From NCBI GenBank assembly GCA_002841975.1, contig PHBQ01000007.1, positions 1 to 52,946 on the forward strand: a stretch of DNA of 52,946 bases. The letters run 5' to 3'. Positions within the stretch are counted from its first letter, which is position 1, and each line of letters begins with the position of its first letter. The notes beneath the pieces are model-generated. The model was given only the letters and a program-made list of their open reading frames with translations, was not told the DNA's origin and did no database searches. This DNA comes from Candidatus Cloacimonetes bacterium HGW-Cloacimonetes-1 (GTDB lineage Bacteria > Cloacimonadota > Cloacimonadia > Cloacimonadales > Cloacimonadaceae). Both the position numbers and the translations under genes were made by a program. Positions 43,977 to 52,850 of this stretch are shown here, in pieces.

Positions 43977-45881
43977 CTACTTTTTCTGTGAAATTTCTCT
44001 GAATGATTTTGTCAGTGTTTTGACGTCCAATCCTGCCCATTCATACACATCATCCGATGCACCGGAGAGGGGATATTCTTTCACACCATGCTTGACGAGC
44101 TTACAGTGTAATTCCAATTGAACCAGTTTATCTGCCACAATCGAACCCAAACCACTATTGATATTGTGATCTTCGACGGTATGGATAATGCCGTTATTAG
44201 CAGCGATCTCGATACATTCATCGGTGATAGAGAGCGGACTGGAAATATAGACCAAACGCAGATATATCCCTTCTTGACGGAGGTTATCGACCGCTTTGAT
44301 GGCTCTGCCGATAGGTGTTCCGGTCACGAATATTGTGCCGTCGTTACCCTCGCGGATCACATCGCCTTTGCCATACTCGTAGCAATATTCCAAGCCAAAA
44401 TATGGTTTGGCATGCTCATCACGGATGATGGGCAATTTGGAGCGTCCCATGGCAACTATATAGTTTCCGGGTTGATTTGCCAGCCACCGGATCACGCGAT
44501 CTGTCTGATTGGGATCTGCGGGGCAGATGATATGATAGCCAAAGAGATTGCGGGTGAGCCCGATGTAGTCTATGCTCTGATGGGTTCTTCCATCTTCACC
44601 GACATCGATACCGACATGGGTGACAATAGTCTTGAGGTTTAAATGGTTGATATCGTTGAGTCTTTGCATATTGTAAACTTCTGCTACGCCAAACATGCCA
44701 AAATCCGCCCAAAAGGTTTGAATTCCGCACGCTGATAAAGCGCCGCTCATCACGGCTGCATGATGCTCCATGATACCGGTTTGGATAAAGCGATCAGGAG
44801 ATACTTTGGCAAAATCAGCAGTTTTTACACTGGATGCCAGATCACAATCGACTACAACGATCGGAGTAGGGTTATCCAGATTGAGCTTTGCCAGTTCGGC
44901 AATTGCCGTACCCCAGGCAGAGCGGTTGTCCGTCTCTGTATCATAGACGAGGGGTTTACCTTGAATGAGGTTTGCATGCAGGCTAAAGTCACGATGTATA
45001 GTTTTCGCACTCTTAATCGAGAATTCGTTTCGGAGTTTTTTATACTTTTCCAATTCATAGGGCAGATCGAGTTGTTTGAGAGCATTTGCCAATTGTTCTT
45101 CCGAGAGCGTAGAACCATGGTACTTGGCAAGATTCTCCATGAAATCAACACCTTTACCCATAACTGTATGAGCCATGATCATGGTGGGTATATCGGAAGC
45201 AAGGGCTACGTCCAGAGCTTTACTGATCTCGGCAATATCATGTCCATTGATTTCGATCACTTTCCAGCCATCAGATTCCCAATTGAGCTTGATGTTTTGT
45301 GGCATCACATCAGCGATATTACCGCTGATCTGCAATTGATTGTAGTCTATGATTGCTACCAATTTGTTGAGCTGATACTTTATGGCAAATCTACGTGCTT
45401 CCGTGATCTGTCCCTTTTGCTGTTCACCATCACCCATCAGGACAAAAGTATTGTAGGGGACGTTTTTGATCTTGGACGCCAAGGCCATACCGCAACCGGC
45501 AGAGAGTCCCTGTCCCAGGTTTCCGGTAGTCCATTCCACGCCGGGAACATCGCGTTCGATGTGACCTTCATAGATGCTGCCCAATTTACGAAACTGGGAA
45601 ATAGCATCATTGAGATCAAAGTATCCCATCATTCCCAATGTCGAAAATACGGCGGGAGAGATGTGGCCGTTACTGACTATGACTCGATCGCGATCTGCCA
45701 GATTGGGATCGCGGGGATTGTGGTTCATGCGATGGTAAAGTGCCATCAGAATGTCGATACAAGACATGGAGCCACCGGGATGACCACTATTTGACAAAGT
45801 AGTCATGGTCAGGATGCTGCCCCGTGCTTTACGTGCGGCTGTTTGAATCTTTATGATTGTTTCATTGTCTATACTTTTCAT
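43977..45881 (-). CDS. tkt: Transketolase
   Basis: This thiamine-diphosphate enzyme moves two-carbon units between sugar phosphates in the non-oxidative pentose phosphate pathway. It is a 634-residue full-length single chain. NSGHPGGSMSCIDILMALY (31-49), TTGNLGQGLSAGCGMA, and the TPP motif GDGEQQKGQ are in the first half; DLASSVKTADF, GIMEHHAAVMSGALSA (catalytic Glu) and the C-terminal domain are in the second. Many anaerobes split this enzyme in two; here it is fused. A DXP synthase reading is unlikely because the GHPGG motif and PP-domain residues follow transketolase. Confidence 0.93.
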   Translation of the reverse strand: MKSIDNETIIKIQTAARKARGSILTMTTLSNSGHPGGSMSCIDILMALYHRMNHNPRDPNLADRDRVIVSNGHISPAVFSTLGMMGYFDLNDAISQFRKLGSIYEGHIERDVPGVEWTTGNLGQGLSAGCGMALASKIKNVPYNTFVLMGDGEQQKGQITEARRFAIKYQLNKLVAIIDYNQLQISGNIADVMPQNIKLNWESDGWKVIEINGHDIAEISKALDVALASDIPTMIMAHTVMGKGVDFMENLAKYHGSTLSEEQLANALKQLDLPYELEKYKKLRNEFSIKSAKTIHRDFSLHANLIQGKPLVYDTETDNRSAWGTAIAELAKLNLDNPTPIVVVDCDLASSVKTADFAKVSPDRFIQTGIMEHHAAVMSGALSACGIQTFWADFGMFGVAEVYNMQRLNDINHLNLKTIVTHVGIDVGEDGRTHQSIDYIGLTRNLFGYHIICPADPNQTDRVIRWLANQPGNYIVAMGRSKLPIIRDEHAKPYFGLEYCYEYGKGDVIREGNDGTIFVTGTPIGRAIKAVDNLRQEGIYLRLVYISSPLSITDECIEIAANNGIIHTVEDHNINSGLGSIVADKLVQLELHCKLVKHGVKEYPLSGASDDVYEWAGLDVKTLTKSFREISQKK

Positions 45882-45903
45882 TATGGCGTCTCCAAAATCG
45901 TCT

Positions 45904-45947
45904 ACAAAAAATTTTCCCCTTCACTACGCCGAAGCGAGGTGAAGGGG
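45904..45947 (-). terminator. Rho-independent terminator after tRNA-Ala
   Basis: On the minus strand CCCCTTCACCTCGC closes over a TTCG tetraloop with GCGTAGTGAAGGGG (45947-45916), a stem with one mismatch, followed by AAAATTTTTT. It ends leftward transcription from the tRNA gene 8 bases away. Confidence 0.85.
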
Positions 45948-45954
45948 TATATAA

Positions 45955-46030
45955 TGGTGGAGCATAGCAGGATCGAACTGCTGACCTCATGACTGCCAGT
46001 CATGCGCTCTCCCAGCTGAGCTAATGCCCC
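45955..46030 (-). tRNA. tRNA-Ala (anticodon GGC), CCA encoded
   Basis: On the minus strand the 76 bases fold into a full cloverleaf. The acceptor GGGGCAT pairs with ATGCTCC, then discriminator A and an encoded CCA. The D arm has AGCTCAGCTGGGAGAGC, the anticodon stem CATGA/TCATG holds loop CTGGCAG with anticodon GGC, and the T arm has CAGCAGTTCGATCCTGCTA. GGC reads GCC and GCU alanine codons. A TTGACA box lies 58 bases upstream (46093-46088) without a good -10. Confidence 0.95.
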
Positions 46031-46255
46031 ATGGGGATATTCACACTGTGTAATTTGTATGATCAAATCATCCGGAACCACTATTTTTGTCAAGATCAAA
46101 CTTATCTGAACTGATGCAAATTAGTACGCCAGATGTTTAAAGTAATATTAGATCATTACTTACAGGTCGATACTCAGAGTAGGGAGGACCGCCTTTCGAG
46201 TACCAGCCGGCTCTTTGCCACTTACTATAAACCGGGATACTACCGTAGAGCTTGC

Positions 46256-46320
46256 CTAGCGCTCCCCTTGTCGCCACAAGGGCTTCACCCGGGGTTCACG
46301 AGGGAATCACCTCGGATTGA
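46256..46320 (-). repeat. Dispersed 11-bp-unit GTG repeat, copy C
   Basis: Read on the minus strand: GTGATTCCCTC (46310-46300), GTGAACCCCGG (46299-46289), GTGAAGCCCTT (46288-46278), GTGGCGACAAG (46277-46267), GGGAGCGCTAG (46266-46256), preceded by TCAATCCGAG. The first three units are close to copies A and B; the last two have diverged. Confidence 0.75.
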
Positions 46321-46326
46321 AGTAGG

Positions 46327-46343
46327 GGCGAATTGGGTTCGCC
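46327..46343. repeat. Short hairpin beside copy C
   Basis: GGCGAA (46327-46332), loop TTGGG, TTCGCC (46338-46343). It lies 41 bases from the gltX stop; no T-run follows on the minus strand. Confidence 0.45.
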
Positions 46344-46384
46344 TGGATTATCCGTTGTGTGGCAGTTAGATGCGTTTAAAAAAA

Positions 46385-47815
46385 TTAGCGGATTGCTCTA
46401 CCCAAGCGGAGTATGACTTCAGCGTCACCCAGGATATCAAAAGTGGCGGGCATATCCGGGCCATGAGCTTGACCGATCAAAGCCAGACGCAGCGGAGTGT
46501 AGTAGTTTTTACCTTTAATCTGCAACGCTGCCATTCCGTCGGAGACCAGCTTATGGACTTTGTCCCGATCGAGCGGCAGATTTGCCTGCACGGATTCCAG
46601 GAACCACTTCAAGACGGTTTGAGAAATCTCGTTGTCCAGGATATCCTGATCTGCTGCATCCAGATCTTTGGTGAGGTAAAAAATCTTGCTGTATTCCACA
46701 ATCTCCGGCAGGAGGGTAATACGTTCACGAGCAATATCTATAATCTTGAGTAGTTTAACATGGTCAGACGTATCTATTCCACTGCTTTCAAAATAGGGGT
46801 GACAACGTTCGGCGATCGTATCCAGGGGCAGACTGCGGATATACTGACCGTTCATCCAGTCCAATTTTGTGAGATCGAACACTGCTCCGGATTTGCTGAC
46901 GCGTTCGATGCTAAATTCTTGGCACAGTTCTTCCAGAGTATAGATCTCTCTATCTTCGGAAGCATGCCAACCCAAGAGTGCAATGAAATTGATCAGTGCT
47001 TCCTTGAGGTAGCCCTTTTGGATATAGCTTTCAACGGAGACATCGTTCATGCGTTTGCTGAGTTTACTGCGGTCGGTATTGAGGATTAATGGTAAATGAA
47101 TCCAGATCGGTGCTTCCCAGCCCAAGCACTGATATAGCCAGATGTGTTTGGGGGTGCTGGACAGCCATTCTTCACCGCGGATGACGTGCGATATCTGCAT
47201 AAAATGGTCATCCACAACAGCAGCTAAATGATAGGTAGGGAAGCCATCGGATTTGACTATGACTTGGTCGTCGGATTGGGCAGCATCCATCTCCACGGTT
47301 CCACGAATCAGGTCGTCAAAACGGAATTTGTGTTCATCAGGCATTTTCAGACGGATTACATGAGTCTCGTTGGCTGCCAGTTTGGCAGACACTTCGGCGG
47401 CTGAGAGCTGCAGACAACGTCGATCGTATTTTACGAATTCCTTGCGTTCCTGCTGTCCCAAACGCATGGTGTCAAGTGTCTCGGAGCTACAAAAACAATG
47501 GTAGGCATGTCCACTCTTGAGGAGCAGGTCTGCATGCTGATGATACAGTTCCAGACGTTCTGATTGGACGTAGGGGCCATATTCACCACCGGTGTGAGGT
47601 CCTTCATCGATGATCAAATCTAACTGCGTGAGAGAGGATATCAAGTTTTCCACTGCTCCTTCGACTAGGCGGTTACGATCTGTATCTTCTATTCTAAGGA
47701 CAAATTTGCCATTGTACTTTTTGGCAAAGAGGAAATCATACAAAGCTGTGCGTAATCCACCAATATGCAAATATCCGGTGGGGCTGGGTGCAAATCTGAC
47801 TCTGGTTTCTTTCAT
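46385..47815 (-). CDS. gltX: Glutamyl-tRNA synthetase
   Basis: This class Ic synthetase charges tRNA-Glu (and possibly tRNA-Gln in lineages using the amidotransferase route). It has 476 residues. The HIGH motif reads HIGG within FAPSPTGYLHIGGLRTALY; KMSKS reads KLSKR in NTDRSKLSKRM; the DTDRNR and GFPTYHLA segments are standard. A C-terminal helical anticodon-binding domain follows. GGAG stands 6 bases before the ATG. It comes 21 bases after the hypothetical gene at 47837-48391 and closes the maf-ytcJ-hypothetical-gltX run. Confidence 0.93.
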   Translation of the reverse strand: MKETRVRFAPSPTGYLHIGGLRTALYDFLFAKKYNGKFVLRIEDTDRNRLVEGAVENLISSLTQLDLIIDEGPHTGGEYGPYVQSERLELYHQHADLLLKSGHAYHCFCSSETLDTMRLGQQERKEFVKYDRRCLQLSAAEVSAKLAANETHVIRLKMPDEHKFRFDDLIRGTVEMDAAQSDDQVIVKSDGFPTYHLAAVVDDHFMQISHVIRGEEWLSSTPKHIWLYQCLGWEAPIWIHLPLILNTDRSKLSKRMNDVSVESYIQKGYLKEALINFIALLGWHASEDREIYTLEELCQEFSIERVSKSGAVFDLTKLDWMNGQYIRSLPLDTIAERCHPYFESSGIDTSDHVKLLKIIDIARERITLLPEIVEYSKIFYLTKDLDAADQDILDNEISQTVLKWFLESVQANLPLDRDKVHKLVSDGMAALQIKGKNYYTPLRLALIGQAHGPDMPATFDILGDAEVILRLGRAIR

Positions 47816-47836
47816 TTTATCTCCGTGTATTAAATT

Positions 47837-48391
47837 CTATTTGAGCTCTGCCAGCAGTTTTGGCAGAAAGCTGTGATGTACCAGTCTGTAATGCGGTATA
47901 TAATTATCGTGGTAAATGGATGAGTGACTGGGGATAGATCTATGGTTCAACAATGCATCTATATCATCATTGATATCAATGAAATGGATGCTGTTTGCGT
48001 ATAGTAAAAGGTCAATCACTTTCCAGGTTTTGCCCCATTCATCCCAATCTGTATCAAAGGCTTGACGAGAGCTCATGATATATTGGCAGAGGATTTGAGC
48101 TTCACGTACAGGGGCAATGTCGGGAAGTAAGCTTAGGCTGATTCGGTAAAAAGCGTTACCGCTTCCGATATCTTGAACGAGCGGTGTGAAAGTAGTTTTC
48201 ATGGCACTTCTTTCGTTGATAATGCCTTTGATGATGAGGTCCTCATCGGGGATCATATGCGTAGGTCCATAGAGTGCCTGGAACATCAGTTTGTAGATAT
48301 CTACTTTACTGCAAAGCGGATGCACAGCCAGCTCTGTTTGGATGATACTCAGGAGCGAAGCGGTATCAAACGTTGGTTTCAAAGTTGCCAA
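47837..48391 (-). CDS. Conserved-looking protein of unknown function
   Basis: I do not recognise this protein of about 184 residues. It is cytosolic (no signal or membrane segment) and mostly helical. Recognisable stretches are KVDIYKLMFQALYGPTHMI near the N-terminus and a closing YIPHYRLVHHSFLPKLLAEL. The H and Y/D residues could belong to a small enzyme, but no catalytic motif is certain. The start is uncertain: the frame opens with GTG at 48406 without an SD; TTG at 48391 follows GGGGAG at 7-base spacing and is preferred. Its 5' end overlaps the amidohydrolase 3' end by 26 bases. Confidence 0.65.
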   Translation of the reverse strand: MATLKPTFDTASLLSIIQTELAVHPLCSKVDIYKLMFQALYGPTHMIPDEDLIIKGIINERSAMKTTFTPLVQDIGSGNAFYRISLSLLPDIAPVREAQILCQYIMSSRQAFDTDWDEWGKTWKVIDLLLYANSIHFIDINDDIDALLNHRSIPSHSSIYHDNYIPHYRLVHHSFLPKLLAELK

Positions 48392-49871
48392 AAGCCAGCT
48401 CCCCACGTTTAATCACAGCTTTGATATGAGTATTATCCGATGTACTGAGTATACTCAATTGACTGTCTAATATTGTAAAATCTGCTTGGAATCCCTCTTC
48501 CAGTAATCCCAAGCGCGTTTCATCATGGGAAAGATAGGCAGCATTGGAAGTGTAAATTTGGATTGCTTCTTTGGGGCTGAGGCGTTCAGATTTGTTGTGA
48601 TGGTTCATCGCTGCACACATGCCTTTGATAGCATCGAGTTCCGTGATGTACCAATCCGAACCTCCGGTAACCTTGATATTGTTATTTACAAAGGTTTTGA
48701 GGCGGTTCATGATGAGGCTACGTTCGGCTCCTAAACGAGATGCGTAAAAGCCATGGGTTCCACCCCAATAGTGGTCAAAAGCCGGTTGCATGACAGGTAT
48801 CGCACCGGAAGTTTTGATCTGTAAGACCAAGTCGTTGGGAGTGATTTCACAGTGGATTAGCTGATGACGAATATCCTTGTAGTCCGTTTTTGCTAATTTC
48901 AGATAGGCGTTGTTGATCTGTCGGATGGCACGATCTCCCAGACAATGCACTCCTACTTGCAGGTTATGCTGATGTGCCGTGCGGATAAACTCGTACCAAA
49001 AGTCATCAGTTTTATATAGAGTTCCAAAATTATCTTTGCTATCTTCGTATGCCTGAGTAAGTCCGGCGGTGTGGGAACCTATAGATCCATCTGCCAGGAT
49101 ACAGCCACCGATCCTGGTAGCTCCGGCATCAAGTGCTGCCTCAAGGTTAAAACTCTGGGGATATAGGATATACTCTATGGGGAAGCGTGGCAATCGACTA
49201 TCGATGAAACTGTAGTGGGTGATGCTGTGCTCTGCATCTCCGATCATGGTATGAATCGTGGTGAATCCGCCCTTGAGGGCTATTTGTGCGGCAGTCTGAT
49301 AGGCCTCATAGATCTTTTCCTGTCCACAGTTCCCGTGAAACCAGTGCACAGCATGGTCGTTATCTACTCCCCGGAGGACGCTATCTTGATTTCCGCTTAA
49401 TTGAGCAATATGCTTTCTGGCAAAAGAATTGATGACACAGGAATGCCCGTCAATACGGCGGATCAGGATACACACATCACTGCCGAGCGAGTCGAGTTCC
49501 TCTACTGTGGGGAATCTGGATTCTGCCAATGCGTTCTCATCCAAACGCCAGCAAAAGAGCATCTTGTCTTCTTTGTTTTGTAGCTGCAGCAGTGCTGCTT
49601 GGATCTGTTCGAGGACTTCAGCAATATTCTTGCAATCATAAAGATCAACACCTGCAGAGTATAAACCGCCTTCAAAGCTGTGGGTATGAGTATCGATGAA
49701 TCCCGGATAAACATATTGGCCCTGCATATCCCATATTGTTGCGTCAAGGGGCAGTGTTTCTCCCTCGAGGAATATGTGAGTGATCTTACCGGACTCGATT
49801 AACATGGCTTTTACATTGTTGTCGATACGGTTACGGTAATAGAAACGGGCATTGCAGAGTAGTGTTCTCAT
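48366..49871 (-). CDS. YtcJ-type metal-dependent amidohydrolase
   Basis: A 501-residue amidohydrolase of the amidohydro_3 group. Metal ligands are visible in YPGFIDTHTHSFEGG (HxH); GVHCLGDRAIRQI and a late GGSDWYI Asp complete the site. Typical features of the YtcJ branch are the DLYDCKNIAEVLEQI segment and HSCVINSFA. Substrates of this family are mostly unknown (some act on N-acyl or formamide compounds). It overlaps maf by 4 bases. Confidence 0.82.
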   Translation of the reverse strand: MRTLLCNARFYYRNRIDNNVKAMLIESGKITHIFLEGETLPLDATIWDMQGQYVYPGFIDTHTHSFEGGLYSAGVDLYDCKNIAEVLEQIQAALLQLQNKEDKMLFCWRLDENALAESRFPTVEELDSLGSDVCILIRRIDGHSCVINSFARKHIAQLSGNQDSVLRGVDNDHAVHWFHGNCGQEKIYEAYQTAAQIALKGGFTTIHTMIGDAEHSITHYSFIDSRLPRFPIEYILYPQSFNLEAALDAGATRIGGCILADGSIGSHTAGLTQAYEDSKDNFGTLYKTDDFWYEFIRTAHQHNLQVGVHCLGDRAIRQINNAYLKLAKTDYKDIRHQLIHCEITPNDLVLQIKTSGAIPVMQPAFDHYWGGTHGFYASRLGAERSLIMNRLKTFVNNNIKVTGGSDWYITELDAIKGMCAAMNHHNKSERLSPKEAIQIYTSNAAYLSHDETRLGLLEEGFQADFTILDSQLSILSTSDNTHIKAVIKRGELAFGNFETNV

Positions 49872-50458
49872 GATGATTCTCCAAACATTTCATTGATCAT
49901 ATCATGAAACAAACGAACCGGGAACCCCATCACATTGAAGTAGCAGCCGTTGATCTTTTCGATAAATTGCGAGCCATAGCCTTGCACACCATAGGCACCT
50001 GCTTTGTCAAAGGGTTCTTTGGTATCCAGGTAGTTTTTGATATCGCTCTCGGAAAGCGTGGCAAAAGTGACACTGGTCCGGGCATAATCGACCAGCCTCC
50101 GGTTGTTGTAGATAATACAGATGGCGCTATAGACATTGTGAGTGCGGCCGGAAAGCTGTTGCAGATGTTCTGTGGCTTGTCTGCGAGTGGCAGGTTTGCC
50201 TAAAACTTGGTTGTCTATCGCAACAATCGTATCGGAACCTACAACCAAAGTTGCCGGATCCATGAATTTGGCAATAGCCAGAGCTTTGTTGAGAGCATGT
50301 GCTTTCACTTGGATATATGGCTTCTCCGTAGTGATCGGTTCACTGACGTTGGCGGGGACAATAAGGGCGTTTATACCTAACAATTCAAAGATCTGCTTCC
50401 GTCTGGGAGAGGCAGATGCTAAAACTACTTTTATGTTGTGTAATGTATTATGTATCAT
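49868..50458 (-). CDS. maf: Maf-family nucleoside triphosphate pyrophosphatase
   Basis: This 196-residue enzyme hydrolyses non-canonical or modified nucleoside triphosphates (dTTP/UTP or 7-methyl-GTP class), acting as a house-cleaning enzyme and once named as a septum-formation inhibitor. The motif LASASPRRKQIFELLG begins at about residue 12; VVGSDTIVAIDNQVLGKP holds the catalytic Asp, and DKAGAYGVQG is conserved. The frame opens with TTG 50479; ATG 50458 is favoured by AGGA 8 bases upstream. It is first in the minus-strand run to gltX and diverges from serC. Confidence 0.92.
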   Translation of the reverse strand: MIHNTLHNIKVVLASASPRRKQIFELLGINALIVPANVSEPITTEKPYIQVKAHALNKALAIAKFMDPATLVVGSDTIVAIDNQVLGKPATRRQATEHLQQLSGRTHNVYSAICIIYNNRRLVDYARTSVTFATLSESDIKNYLDTKEPFDKAGAYGVQGYGSQFIEKINGCYFNVMGFPVRLFHDMINEMFGESS

Positions 50459-50597
50459 ATCTTTAATCCTATGTATCAACTACTGGATAAGGGTTGTGGA
50501 GTCAACAATTTTCTCGTAGCTCTAAAAAAAACTTGCCTGAAAGACTATGATGCCAAAAACTTGCGCCATTAAAAAATACTCCATGGAGGATCCCATA

Positions 50598-51683
50598 ATG
50601 GAACGTGTACACAATTTTAACGCCGGTCCTGCCGTGCTTCCCGAAGAAGTTTTGCGCGAAGCCCAAGCAGATTTTTTTAACTACAAAGGCCTTGGCCTTT
50701 CCGTGATGGAAATGAGCCATCGCAGTAAAGAATATCAGGCTATTATCGACGAATCCGTTGCTGTTATCAAACGGGTTTATAATATCAGCGACGAATACGA
50801 AGTCCTTTTCCTACAAGGCGGAGCCAGCATGCAATTCCTGATGGTGCCGATGAACTTTGCTTTTGAAGGTAAAGAAGCAAACTATATCAATACCGGTCAG
50901 TGGTCCAAGAAAGCCATTAGTGAAGCCAAAAAAATCGGAAAGGCTGTGCATGTCGCCGCTTCCTCCGAAGACAGAAACTTCTGTTACATTCCCAAGACTT
51001 GGGAGCTTTCTGCCAATCCTTCCTACCTGCATATCACCAATAACAACACAATATTTGGCACAGAGTGGATGATTGATCCCACTACTCCTGCAGGTGTTCC
51101 GCTCATCGCTGATATGTCGTCCAACTTTATGAGCAAACCGATTGATATCAATAAATACGACATGATCTATGCCGGTGCCCAAAAGAACGTTGGTCCATCC
51201 GGATGCGTAGTCGTGATCGTGAAAAAGAGCTTGCTGGAAAGTGGTCTGACAAACATACCTACCATGCTAGACTATCGTACTCATTCCAAAAACGGTTCCA
51301 TGTACAATACACCACCTACCTTTGCTATCTATATGATCGGCCTGGTAGTAAAATGGATTGAAGACTTTGGTGGATTGGAGAAGATCGCCCTGAATAACCA
51401 AGTCAAAGCTGATTACATTTACAAAGCTTTTGACCAATCACATGGCTTCTACAAAGGTACAGTCGATGTGGAAGACCGTTCTTTGATGAATATCACTTTC
51501 CGCCTTCCCAGTGAAGATCTGGAAGCACTGTTTATCAACGAAGCCAAAAAACTCGGCATGATCGGACTCAAGGGTCACCGTGACGTGGGTGGATGTCGCG
51601 CTTCTACATACAATGCACTGCCACTGCCTTCAGCATTTGCCTTAGCTGAATTCATGCGTGATTTCCAAACCAAACACGCCTAA
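50598..51683 (+). CDS. serC: Phosphoserine aminotransferase
   Basis: This PLP enzyme transfers the amino group from glutamate to 3-phosphohydroxypyruvate to give phosphoserine in serine synthesis. It has 361 residues. FNAGPAVLPEEVL starts the chain at about 6; LQGGASMQF binds the phosphate side; the PLP lysine lies in YAGAQKNVGPSG. HRDVGGCRASTYNALP near the C-terminus contains the substrate-binding His-Arg pair. The frame is open to 50547, but ATG 50598 follows GGAGG and gives the canonical start. Confidence 0.95.
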   Translation: MERVHNFNAGPAVLPEEVLREAQADFFNYKGLGLSVMEMSHRSKEYQAIIDESVAVIKRVYNISDEYEVLFLQGGASMQFLMVPMNFAFEGKEANYINTGQWSKKAISEAKKIGKAVHVAASSEDRNFCYIPKTWELSANPSYLHITNNNTIFGTEWMIDPTTPAGVPLIADMSSNFMSKPIDINKYDMIYAGAQKNVGPSGCVVVIVKKSLLESGLTNIPTMLDYRTHSKNGSMYNTPPTFAIYMIGLVVKWIEDFGGLEKIALNNQVKADYIYKAFDQSHGFYKGTVDVEDRSLMNITFRLPSEDLEALFINEAKKLGMIGLKGHRDVGGCRASTYNALPLPSAFALAEFMRDFQTKHA

Positions 51684-51698
51684 ACATTATTGATTTGC

Positions 51699-51747
51699 AT
51701 CACCCGTTTTAGGAATCGAGTTCTTTTGATATACTGAAACGGGTGAT
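51699..51747 (+). terminator. Possible terminator after serC
   Basis: ATCACCCGTTT (51699-51709) pairs with AAACGGGTGAT (51737-51747); the loop is 27 bases. Only AATTTATT follows, so termination would be weak. Confidence 0.45.
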
Positions 51748-51812
51748 AATTTATTATGGGCCTGTCCGCAGCTGCCGGAGAGGATTGTTACCAACTCTAA
51801 TAAGGGAAAGAT

Positions 51813-52436
51813 ATGTCGATATTAGATTTATTCATGCGTGGCGGACTACTGATGTATGTCCTGTTAGTTATCTCGTTTGTCGTCTTGGCGATTGTCCTGG
51901 AAAAGTATAGATTGCTGAGACGGATAAAAAAACAAATCCAAGCTTTACACGCTGCTTTGAGCGGTGCAACCAGTATTAAGGAAATCAAAAGCGGGATTGA
52001 TTCTGCAGAGGGAGATAATCCCCTGGGACAGATGCTGCGCAAACTGATCAGCTCCGATACAGATGATGTGAGCTTGATCAAGGAAAGCATCGAATCGACT
52101 GCCGTAATGGAGCTTACCAAGCTTGAAAAGGGCATGGGATGGCTTTCCACTTGTGCTGCGATTGCTCCGCTGATCGGGTTTTTGGGAACTGTGATCGGGA
52201 TGGTCAATGTCTTTATGAGTATCCAGACTCAGAGCCAAAGTGGTGTGGATATAACCGTCTTAGCAGGAGGAATCTGGGAAGCATTGTTGACTACTATTGG
52301 TGGATTGATCGTGGGTATTATTGCGATTATTCTCTACAACGACTTAGTTCAGCACCTCGAGAACATTGCAAAGGATCTCCAAGATCACCTGATTCAATAC
52401 TTGATCAGATTCAAATCAATCAAGAGCGGGAACTAA
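51813..52436 (+). CDS. exbB: ExbB/TolQ/MotA-family proton channel protein
   Basis: A 207-residue inner-membrane protein. TM1 is at about 12-29 (LLMYVLLVISFVVLAIVL), then a long cytosolic helical loop, TM2 (CAAIAPLIGFLGTVIGMV, about 113-130) with the family GFLGTVIGM motif, and TM3 (ALLTTIGGLIVGIIAIIL, about 155-173). With ExbD it uses the proton gradient to drive a TonB-type or Tol-type energiser. The last base pairs lie 6 bases before exbD. A TolQ assignment is not excluded because no partner genes are visible to the right. Confidence 0.88.
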   Translation: MSILDLFMRGGLLMYVLLVISFVVLAIVLEKYRLLRRIKKQIQALHAALSGATSIKEIKSGIDSAEGDNPLGQMLRKLISSDTDDVSLIKESIESTAVMELTKLEKGMGWLSTCAAIAPLIGFLGTVIGMVNVFMSIQTQSQSGVDITVLAGGIWEALLTTIGGLIVGIIAIILYNDLVQHLENIAKDLQDHLIQYLIRFKSIKSGN

Positions 52437-52442
52437 AGATCT

Positions 52443-52850
52443 ATGAAGATCGGAATCAAAAGCAAAAAGATAAGCTCCACTCAGTTAATATCCATGACCG
52501 ATGTGATCTTTCTTTTGATCATCTTCCTGCTGATTGCTTCCAATTTTGCATCGCAAACCGGACTTCCTATCAAGCTGCCGGGATCGAATTCATCAGTCCG
52601 GCAGACTCATCAAGTGTTGCATATAATCTATATGGACAACACTCAGATCGACTTGATGGGCAAAATCATCCCTATGGAAGACTTGCATCAGGAACTCATG
52701 GACGCATTTCAATCCAAGGAGCAGGTTGTACGCTTGTCTGCTGATAAAGCTACTCCACTCCAGACAGTAATTACGCTGATGGATACTATACGTGGGGCAG
52801 GATTTGAGAAGATATTTGTTGCCACTGAAGGTCTGGAAAATGCCCAATAA
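52443..52850 (+). CDS. exbD: ExbD/TolR-family energy transducer
   Basis: A 135-residue protein with one transmembrane segment after a short N-terminal tail (ISMTDVIFLLIIFLLIASNF); the Asp in MTDV is the conserved proton-conducting residue. The periplasmic domain ends in VVRLSADKATPLQTVITLMD, typical of ExbD/TolR. It is coupled to exbB and overlaps the next gene by 11 bases. Confidence 0.88.
   Translation: MKIGIKSKKISSTQLISMTDVIFLLIIFLLIASNFASQTGLPIKLPGSNSSVRQTHQVLHIIYMDNTQIDLMGKIIPMEDLHQELMDAFQSKEQVVRLSADKATPLQTVITLMDTIRGAGFEKIFVATEGLENAQ

Larger units (their letters stand above)
46031..46384. other. Spacer between tRNA-Ala and gltX
   Basis: The 354 bases hold copy C of the 11-bp-unit repeat (46256-46320, minus strand) and a small hairpin (46327-46343). 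I see no gene; a 78-codon open frame across 46133-46369 runs through the repeat and has no SD or recognisable content. Confidence 0.6.

Noticed and set aside
44760-45794. 344-codon open frame opposite transketolase
   Set aside because: It lies wholly inside a well-supported transketolase gene on the other strand, has no SD and no recognisable domain; it is a shadow frame.
45955-46030. tRNA as an integration site of an element
   Set aside because: No integrase nearby and no repeat of the tRNA 3' end was noticed in the window.
52139-52744. 201-codon frame overlapping exbB and exbD
   Set aside because: It is an alternative frame across two clear ExbB/ExbD genes and encodes no known motif.
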